Source: Salinibacterium sp. (GTDB lineage Bacteria; Actinomycetota; Actinomycetes; Actinomycetales; Microbacteriaceae). From it: a stretch of 64,000 bases of DNA. Shown here piece by piece: positions 57,326-64,000 of this stretch (position 1 is the stretch's first letter; each line of letters starts with the position of its first letter). The stretch is from positions 1 to 64,000 of the forward strand of contig JANXVG010000029.1 of assembly GCA_025351795.1 (NCBI GenBank), read 5' to 3'. The notes under the pieces are model-generated. The model ran no database searches. It saw only the letters and a list, made by a program, of their open reading frames with translations, and was not told where the DNA came from. A program made the position numbers and the translations under genes.

Positions 57326-58387
57326 TCAGCTTGCCACGATGTGTTTCGTGAGAGCCGCCAAGAATTCTTCGGGCCGTTCCAGATGTGCCGAATGTCCACA
57401 CCCCTCAAAAGCCAGTTCAACATACCTGCCACCGGCGGCGGCGTACCTGTCGAACACAGCGCGGGTCTGTTGGATCATTGGTTGGGGTGGGGCTGTCTCG
57501 GTGCCCGGCCAGCCCGGGATGGCGCCCAGCTGCCCGAGGAAATTGATATCGAACAGTGAAGTGTCAGAGACGATCACGTCGTCGATACCCCGACACCAGA
57601 GAATATCCGGTTTCGTGGGCAGGTCCACAATTCCACTCACGTTGAAATAGCGCGGTGTCATGGTGTTCAGTACCCCTCGAGTACCGGGACCAAAGCCTGG
57701 CCACTCGTGGCAAGGATGGGAATCCCCCGGATAGTTGTCGAGTCCGGTTGCTGTGGTGAGCATGGAGTCGACCCACACGTCTTCATGCCGCGGAAATGCA
57801 TCAGGGTTCGCGACGTACGTAGTGCGATAGACGTTGCGGGGCGACGTCGGCGAGTCGGCAGTCGTGTCATGCGCCTCCAGCCGAGCCACGAACTCCGGGT
57901 TCGCGCCACCCCCACCGGTTCCTGCGCAGTCCTCGTACAGAAGGCGCCCGTCCTCGCCCGTGGTCCCGCCAAACCCGAATGGTGAGATCGGGGACACCAG
58001 CGCGACGGACAATACCCGGTCGGGATGGTCTAGGAGGAGCTGGAGAACCACGCCCCCGCCCATGCTCCACCCGACGAGGTTGACGGTCTCGATACCCAAC
58101 TCGTCGAGAACCGACACCACGTCGTCGGAAAAGTCGCGCACTCCGCGGGTTGCGTCGATCGGCAGGATCTCACTGTCTCCGAATCCCCGCAAGTCGATGG
58201 CGATTGCACGCACGTTCGCGTCAAGCGCGAGCATGGTTGGCTGCCAGAACAACGAGGAGGAGACATTGCCATGCACGAAGACGACCACCCGGGAAGCCTG
58301 ATCCGATGGTCTTTCGAGAATGGATGCTCGCAGTCGGGAGGTCTGGATCGTACGGCCAACGATCCCGTCCAGTAAGGTTTCGGTCAT
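57326..58387 (-). CDS. Alpha/beta hydrolase
   Basis: VVVFVHGNVSSSLFWQPTMLALDANVRAIAIDLRGFGDSE, LVGWSMGGGVVLQLLLDHPDRV. Confidence 0.88.
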   Translation of the reverse strand: MTETLLDGIVGRTIQTSRLRASILERPSDQASRVVVFVHGNVSSSLFWQPTMLALDANVRAIAIDLRGFGDSEILPIDATRGVRDFSDDVVSVLDELGIETVNLVGWSMGGGVVLQLLLDHPDRVLSVALVSPISPFGFGGTTGEDGRLLYEDCAGTGGGGANPEFVARLEAHDTTADSPTSPRNVYRTTYVANPDAFPRHEDVWVDSMLTTATGLDNYPGDSHPCHEWPGFGPGTRGVLNTMTPRYFNVSGIVDLPTKPDILWCRGIDDVIVSDTSLFDINFLGQLGAIPGWPGTETAPPQPMIQQTRAVFDRYAAAGGRYVELAFEGCGHSAHLERPEEFLAALTKHIVAS

Positions 58388-58388
58388 T

Positions 58389-59042
58389 TCACGCATCTCC
58401 TTTGCCAGCGATATCAAGAATGAGCGGGGGCTCAGTGGCTGCCACCACGGTTGCCTCATCAACGCCAGGGGCGAGCTCCCGCAGGACGAGCCCTGCTGGC
58501 GTGACGTCTATCACCGCGAGGTCGGTAATGATGCGGTCGACTACACCGCGACCGGTCAGAGGCAGAGAGCATTCGTTGACGATCTTGAAACTGCCGTCCT
58601 TCGCAAGGTGCTCCATGAGAACAATTACCCGTCGTGCGCCGTGCACGAGGTCCATCGCACCCCCTGGCCCTTTGATCATCTTTCCGGGGATCATCCAGTT
58701 CGCGATGTCCCCCCGCGCAGACACCTGCATCGCACCTAAAATTGCGGCATCGATTTTGCCACCGCGGATCATGGCAAAACTGAGCGCGGAATCGAAGAAT
58801 GCCGAGCCGTCGAGAACGGTGATCGTCTCCTTGCCGGCGTTAATGAGATCAGGGTCTACATCGTTCTCGCTCGGGTACGGCCCCACTCCGAGAATCCCGT
58901 TCTCGGACTGCAGAACGACAGTGCGGCCAGCCGGCACGTAGTTCGGTACGAGCGTGGGAAGACCGATTCCCAGATTGACGTACGAACCGTCGTGAAGTTC
59001 ACGCGCGGCACGCGCCGCCATCTCCTCCCTGGTGAGCGCCAT
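58389..59042 (-). CDS. 3-oxoacid CoA-transferase subunit B
   Basis: [74 protein letters not shown]. Confidence 0.95.
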   Translation of the reverse strand: MALTREEMAARAARELHDGSYVNLGIGLPTLVPNYVPAGRTVVLQSENGILGVGPYPSENDVDPDLINAGKETITVLDGSAFFDSALSFAMIRGGKIDAAILGAMQVSARGDIANWMIPGKMIKGPGGAMDLVHGARRVIVLMEHLAKDGSFKIVNECSLPLTGRGVVDRIITDLAVIDVTPAGLVLRELAPGVDEATVVAATEPPLILDIAGKGDA

Positions 59043-59821
59043 TAGGCCGTTTCCTCATGTGTCACGGTGCGGCGCTCAACACGCTTTTCGATCGTGCGGC
59101 CGACCTCGAGGATCCGCGACACGAAGATGCCCGGCAGGTGGATGGCATCGGCATCGATCTGGCCCGGCTCGACCAGCTCCTCAACCTGCGCGATGCAGGT
59201 TTCCCCCGCCATCGCCGCGAGCGGCGAGAAGTTTCGCGCCGACTTCGAGAAGACGAGATTGCCATGACGATCACCGCGCAGGGCGTGAACTAACGAGAAG
59301 TCGGTCGTAATAGCCTCTTCGAGTACGAACTCGTGACCGCGACCGCGTACGTCAAACGCGCGCACTTCCTTTATGGGCGACGCAATCACCACGCGGCCGC
59401 TGTTGTCGTAACGTCGCGGCAGCCCACCTTCAGCGACTTGGGTTCCCACCCCCGTCTGCGTGAAAAACGCGGCAATACCCGAACCCCCGGCACGAAGCTT
59501 CTCGGCAAGCGTGCCCTGCGGCGTGAGCTCTACCTCCAGCTCGCCAGACAGAAACTGCCGCTCAAATTCTTTGTTCTCGCCGACATACGACGATGTCATC
59601 TTGCGGATGCGATGTGCCGCCAACAACACTCCCAACCCCCAGTCATCCACTCCACAGTTGTTGCTCACAATGCTGAGGTCGCCAACACCCGACTCCAAAA
59701 GCGCGGCAATCAAGATCATCGGTACCCCGCACAGCCCGAATCCACCCACCGCGATCGACGCACCCGGCGGGATGTCTGCGACCGCTTCTGCAGGTGAGCT
59801 GACGGTCTTATCGATGCTCAC
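59042..59821 (-). CDS. 3-oxoacid CoA-transferase subunit A
   Basis: GTG start; [75 protein letters not shown]. Confidence 0.95.
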   Translation of the reverse strand: MSIDKTVSSPAEAVADIPPGASIAVGGFGLCGVPMILIAALLESGVGDLSIVSNNCGVDDWGLGVLLAAHRIRKMTSSYVGENKEFERQFLSGELEVELTPQGTLAEKLRAGGSGIAAFFTQTGVGTQVAEGGLPRRYDNSGRVVIASPIKEVRAFDVRGRGHEFVLEEAITTDFSLVHALRGDRHGNLVFSKSARNFSPLAAMAGETCIAQVEELVEPGQIDADAIHLPGIFVSRILEVGRTIEKRVERRTVTHEETA

Positions 59822-60723
59822 GATCCTGCCCCACTCGGGCTGACGGCCATGACACCATTCACGGTAGCTGCCACAGCCAGAGCTCCACGCTGCGACATCA
59901 CGATCGTGTAGTGGTTGACGTCGGGTACGTCGTGCACCTGAAGATTCGGTAGTCGTCGTTGCCATTCGTGGATCTGTTCGGGCGAGTACAGAGCCGGCAA
60001 CTGGTTAAGCAATCCGCGGGGTGCCCGAAGGAACTGGATGGGGTAGGAAATGCTCGCAAGCACCTCTAGGTAGCCGTCGAATCCAGCAAGCTGCAGCGAG
60101 TCGGCACTGACTGCCTCGAGCGAGCTCGCGGGACTCAAACCAAACTCACCAGCAACCAGGTCGTAGTCGACGTACTCCTCGACGGCCGAGCTCCAGTTAT
60201 CAACGAACGCAGGGTGGACTTTCCAAAACTCGCGATAACTCTGGCGATCGGCAAAGGTCATCGACAGCCGCTCCGCGGCTGGCCCCAAAAGCGCCTTGGG
60301 TAGGTCTTCCCCGATGGCTCCCGCCGGCAATGGAAGTGGCAACCCGCCATCGACGAGAACGAGTCTGCTCACTCTGTCGGGGTAACGGTGCGCGAGCGTG
60401 ACAGCCGCGAACGCACCCATCGAATGGGCCAAGACGGTTGCCCGTTCGACCCCGGTTGCATCGAGCAGCGCCACAAGGTCAGTCGCGTGCTGAGGCATGC
60501 CCCACGGTCCGGGAAGAGTGCGGCTGCCACCGCGCCCGCGCAGATCTGGTGCAATTACACGAGCCCCCGGTAGCGCAGCTGCGACGAGCTGCCATGCCAG
60601 GTGCGATGCCGAAATTCCATGCACGGCGAGCACAGCATCGCTCGACGGCGCATCGGGCTCCCACACGCCCGCGGTGAGTTCGCCGCCACGAACGGGCACA
60701 GTGATCCTTCGATAGTTACTCAT
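59818..60723 (-). CDS. Alpha/beta hydrolase
   Basis: VLAVHGISASHLAWQLVAAALPGARVIAPDLRGRGGS, VLAHSMGAFAAVTLAHRYPDRV. Confidence 0.88.
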   Translation of the reverse strand: MSNYRRITVPVRGGELTAGVWEPDAPSSDAVLAVHGISASHLAWQLVAAALPGARVIAPDLRGRGGSRTLPGPWGMPQHATDLVALLDATGVERATVLAHSMGAFAAVTLAHRYPDRVSRLVLVDGGLPLPLPAGAIGEDLPKALLGPAAERLSMTFADRQSYREFWKVHPAFVDNWSSAVEEYVDYDLVAGEFGLSPASSLEAVSADSLQLAGFDGYLEVLASISYPIQFLRAPRGLLNQLPALYSPEQIHEWQRRLPNLQVHDVPDVNHYTIVMSQRGALAVAATVNGVMAVSPSGAGS

Positions 60724-61466
60724 CTCGCGCTCCATCCTCCGTCCATCGTGTACGACGCTCCGGTTACGAGCCCGGCACTCTCGCTGCAGAGCCACAGCAC
60801 GAGATCCGCGACTTCCTCTGGGTTAAGTAGGCGTTTAATCGCACTCTCGGCGAGCATTACTTTTTCGATGACTTCCGATTCGGGAATGCCGTGCACTCGC
60901 GCCTGATCTGCAATCTGCTTCTCGACGAGGGGCGTGCGCACATAGCCGGGATTCACACAATTGCTCGTAACTCCGTGCTCGCCCCCCTCGAGTGCTGCCA
61001 CCTTCGAGAGTCCCTCGAGGCCGTGTTTGGCGGCAACATAGGCCGACTTGAACGGCGAAGCGCGTAAGCCATGCACCGAGCTCACATTAACGATTCGTCC
61101 GAAGCCGCCTGCATACATGTGCGGGAGCGCTGCGCGCATGAGGAGAAAGGGCGCCTCAAGCATGAGCGAGAGCATGCGCGAGAAGGTAGCTGGGTCGAAG
61201 CTCTCGATCGGACTAACGTGCTGGATGCCGGCATTATTCACAAGGATGTCGACCCCAAGCGACACGTCAGCGAGCGCCGCGGTATCGGTAAGGTCGACTT
61301 CCCAGGCTTCCCCGCCGATTGCGGTTGCTACCTCTGCGGCCTTCACTCCGTCTAGGTCGGCAACGATGACGTGAGCACCCGCAGCAGCCAGTGCTGCGGC
61401 GCACGCCGCTCCGATGCCGCTCGCGGCACCAGTGACGAGGGCCCTGCGGCCCGACAGGTCGATCAC
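60720..61466 (-). CDS. 3-hydroxybutyrate dehydrogenase-like SDR
   Basis: ALVTGAASGIGAACAAALAAAG, NNAGIQHVSPIESFD, VHGLRASPFKSAYVAAKHGLEGLSKVAALEG. Confidence 0.87.
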   Translation of the reverse strand: MIDLSGRRALVTGAASGIGAACAAALAAAGAHVIVADLDGVKAAEVATAIGGEAWEVDLTDTAALADVSLGVDILVNNAGIQHVSPIESFDPATFSRMLSLMLEAPFLLMRAALPHMYAGGFGRIVNVSSVHGLRASPFKSAYVAAKHGLEGLSKVAALEGGEHGVTSNCVNPGYVRTPLVEKQIADQARVHGIPESEVIEKVMLAESAIKRLLNPEEVADLVLWLCSESAGLVTGASYTMDGGWSAR

Positions 61467-62122
61467 GAACGTTCTCCTTCTGCTGACTGCGAATCCGGTG
61501 CGGCAAGGCCACGATGAATAAATCGCATCATGTTGTCAAATACTGCGTCCGGCACGCGCGAGGTACCGCTGGCCATCGGGTCCGCGTCTTCGCCAGACTC
61601 AGACCCATCGCCCCAGAGAACCCAGCGCATGCCGATCATCTCGCCGATGCCCATGAGTGCCCATGCCGCGACCGCCGGATCGATGTCGCCCACCTCGCCG
61701 TGAGCCTGAGCATCTTGCAATCCTGTGATGTACCCCTCGACGATGCGCGAGTAGTGCAAACGCAGTGCCTTCGGTGAAACAAACTCGGCCTCGCGCACCA
61801 CTCGGTAAAGCGCGGGATGCTGCGCGGTGAACTCGAAGAACGCGCGAAATCCCGCACGTTCAGATTCAATGCGGTTTGTGGCTCCGGAAGAGGCCTCACT
61901 CATTGCGTGCCGTACACGGCGGTTGAGGTCTTCAACAAGCTCCTCAAAGATCTCGAGCTTGCTGCTGAAATACAGATAAAAGGTGCCCTGGCCCACGCCG
62001 GCATGTTCCGTGATACGCACAACAGACGCCGCCGTGTAGCCATACTTGGCGAATACGGCTTCGGCAGCTTCGAGCAGCTTTGCGCGAGTTCTGGTTCCGC
62101 GTTCCGTCGTTGGAAGACTCAT
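61463..62122 (-). CDS. TetR/AcrR family regulator
   Basis: RTRAKLLEAAEAVFAKYGYTAASVVRITEHAGVGQGTFYLYFSSKLEIFEELV helix-turn-helix. Confidence 0.95.
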   Translation of the reverse strand: MSLPTTERGTRTRAKLLEAAEAVFAKYGYTAASVVRITEHAGVGQGTFYLYFSSKLEIFEELVEDLNRRVRHAMSEASSGATNRIESERAGFRAFFEFTAQHPALYRVVREAEFVSPKALRLHYSRIVEGYITGLQDAQAHGEVGDIDPAVAAWALMGIGEMIGMRWVLWGDGSESGEDADPMASGTSRVPDAVFDNMMRFIHRGLAAPDSQSAEGERS

Positions 62123-63681
62123 GGAGCACCCTTTCCCACAGATACCATCGACGCATTCCATTGGTCTAGGAGCACCCGTCGCATCGCCTTGGTGCTCGCC
62201 GATCGGGGAATCGATGGCACAAAACAAATAGTCTTCGGTACCTTAAACCGCGCGAGCGCCGCACGGCAATAGTCGAGCAGGTCGATCTCGTCAGTCGCCA
62301 CCCCCGGTCGCACGACGACCCAGGCGACTCCCACTTCACCCCATTGTTCATCGGGAACCCCGACCACCGACACGTCGGCAACCGCGGGATGGCCGAACAG
62401 AACGCCTTCGACCTCCGCGGGTGCGACGCTCTCACCCCCGGTAATGAAGATGTCCTTAAGTCGGTCGATCACTCGGTAGTAGCCCTCGGTGTCCCGGCTC
62501 ACCAGATCGCCGGTCGCGAGCCACCCATTGCGCATCGCTGCCTTCGTGGCATCCGGTGCGCGAAAATAGCCAGCAAAGACACCGGGTCCACGAACGAGCA
62601 GTTCGCCCGTACATTCGCCAGTGAGGTGCTCGCCGGTGGCGGGCTCCGCAACGGCAACCTCGACATGCGGGTACGGCTTTCCCGCGGACCCGACTCGCAG
62701 GCGAGCTTCATCATCGGGCAGGCACAACACATTTGGTGATGCCTCGGTGAGTCCGTACCCCTGCGTCAATGCGACTCCGCGACCGTGCCACACCCGCAGA
62801 AGCGGCTCCGGCATCGGCGCACCGCCCACAATTGCGTGCGCGAGACTGGAAAGATTCGTCGTCGCGAATGTCGGATGCTGGGCGAGAAGCAGGTAGTTCG
62901 CTGGTACCCCCATCATGGTGGTAATGCGCCGCTCCTCAATGAGCTGAAGCACACGCCCGGGGCCAAAGGTGCGCTCAAGAACAACGGTCGCACCGATCCA
63001 CCACGCGAGCAATGGCTGAATATTCCATCCGCCGACGTGGTATTGAGGCATGACCGCCAGAACCGTATCCCGGCTCGTGATCTCGGCGATTCGCGACAAC
63101 GACAAATTCGTCCAAAAGCAGTTTGCGTGGGTGAGGATAACGCCCTTGGCTTGCTCAAGTGTGCCGGAGGTAAAGATGATGAGAAGTGGATCATCGTCAT
63201 GCACCGAACGATCAATGACGACATCCCCTCGCTGTCGCACCGGCGATATGACTCCACTCTCCACACCATGAGCGCCGAGAGAACCAAGGCCAACAGGCTG
63301 AACAAGGCGTTCGAGGGCGGCGGCGGCAAGCGATCCAAACTCGTCTTCGACAAGTAGCAACGCCGGGTCTGCCTGGGTGAGCTGTTGAGCAAGCTCACGC
63401 GGCGACAACCGCCACGACAGGGGAACGAGAACGATTCCCGCCTTCGCGCAGGCGAAAAACAGAACCACGTGGTCTGCACTGTTTCCCGTGAGCGTGGCGA
63501 TCCTGTCGCCCACGCCGAATCCCGCGGCGGCGAGAGACGCAGCGAGGATGGTCGCCCGGTCATCGAGTTCACGGTAGGTGAGTACAACGCCGCGATCGTC
63601 TACGGCTACCCGGCTAGGGGTAGCGAGCGCGCGGTCTGACGTCCATCGTCCAAGCGTGTGCAGGCCATCTGTGCTACTCAT
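62119..63681 (-). CDS. AMP-dependent acyl-CoA synthetase/ligase
   Basis: IIFTSGTLEQAKGVILTHAN, MPQYHVGGWNIQPLL, GYGLTEASPNVLCL, GWLATGDLVSRDTEGYYRVIDRLKDIFITGGESVAPAEVE. Confidence 0.94.
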   Translation of the reverse strand: MSSTDGLHTLGRWTSDRALATPSRVAVDDRGVVLTYRELDDRATILAASLAAAGFGVGDRIATLTGNSADHVVLFFACAKAGIVLVPLSWRLSPRELAQQLTQADPALLLVEDEFGSLAAAALERLVQPVGLGSLGAHGVESGVISPVRQRGDVVIDRSVHDDDPLLIIFTSGTLEQAKGVILTHANCFWTNLSLSRIAEITSRDTVLAVMPQYHVGGWNIQPLLAWWIGATVVLERTFGPGRVLQLIEERRITTMMGVPANYLLLAQHPTFATTNLSSLAHAIVGGAPMPEPLLRVWHGRGVALTQGYGLTEASPNVLCLPDDEARLRVGSAGKPYPHVEVAVAEPATGEHLTGECTGELLVRGPGVFAGYFRAPDATKAAMRNGWLATGDLVSRDTEGYYRVIDRLKDIFITGGESVAPAEVEGVLFGHPAVADVSVVGVPDEQWGEVGVAWVVVRPGVATDEIDLLDYCRAALARFKVPKTICFVPSIPRSASTKAMRRVLLDQWNASMVSVGKGAP

Positions 63682-64000
63682 TCAGCATCCTCCAATCGGT
63701 CCCGCTCAGTGACGCCGGGCGCCACGAGGCTGCGGCGAGAGCGGCCGCCCACGCGTCCTAGCGCGCCGGCAATGCCGCCGGGAAGGAACATCACAACAAG
63801 GATAAACAGAGTGCCAAGAATGAACAGAGGTTCCGACAGCGGAATTCGCAATATCGGCGGTAGTGCGGCAATCGCGTCAGACGAAGCAAGTGCTGTCAAC
63901 CGCTGGTCAAGCAGCGTGTAGACAATGCCGCCGACGACTGCGCCCCACCTGGACCCCACCCCACCCAACACCACAATGACCAATATCGTGAGCGTAAAGT
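63678..64000 (-). CDS. Branched-chain amino-acid-type ABC transporter permease, C-terminal part (continues past right edge)
   Basis: VIVVLGGVGSRWGAVVGGIVYTLLDQ...FLPGGIAGALGR: LivM-type C-terminus. Confidence 0.83.
   Translation of the reverse strand, partial: FTLTILVIVVLGGVGSRWGAVVGGIVYTLLDQRLTALASSDAIAALPPILRIPLSEPLFILGTLFILVVMFLPGGIAGALGRVGGRSRRSLVAPGVTERDRLEDAE

Overview
This 64 kb window comes from a high-GC actinobacterial chromosome; gene content suggests a Microbacteriaceae-like organism (inference). The left half is mostly on the minus strand. In transcription order it carries agmatinase, rpoB-rpoC, a complete-looking monoderm type IVa pilus locus (pilB, pilT, pilC, two pilA paralogs, pilV/W/X-like minor pilins, pilD, pilM, pilN, pilO), two membrane-protein genes, then the str operon (rpsL-rpsG-fusA, fusA cut by the window edge). 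The middle has small stress/metabolism genes, including a decayed truncated-haemoglobin gene and a divergent SRPBCC/CGNR-regulator pair whose whole 21-bp intergenic region is an inverted repeat. It also holds an 8.4 kb gene for a 2812-aa repeat-rich surface protein with a C-terminal LAMTG sorting-like signal. The right half holds a DEAD-box helicase, uppP, lhr-nei2, a Pls/PosA-type (poly-amino-acid synthetase-like) NRPS next to an M1 aminopeptidase and a 4'-phosphopantetheinyl transferase, lgt, and a tightly overlapping catabolic operon (CoA-transferase A/B, 3-hydroxybutyrate dehydrogenase-like SDR, two alpha/beta hydrolases, TetR, acyl-CoA ligase, partial livM). The most interesting signals are: (1) a CCCC-N6-GGG box with conserved position upstream of both pilA genes and the giant surface protein, in a leader conserved between the two pilA paralogs; (2) the minimal Pls-like/M1/PPTase cluster; (3) the palindromic, probably leaderless bidirectional promoter; (4) the truncated-haemoglobin pseudogene. 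No tRNA, rRNA, CRISPR or transposase was found. All calls are from reading sequence and translations; no database search was run.
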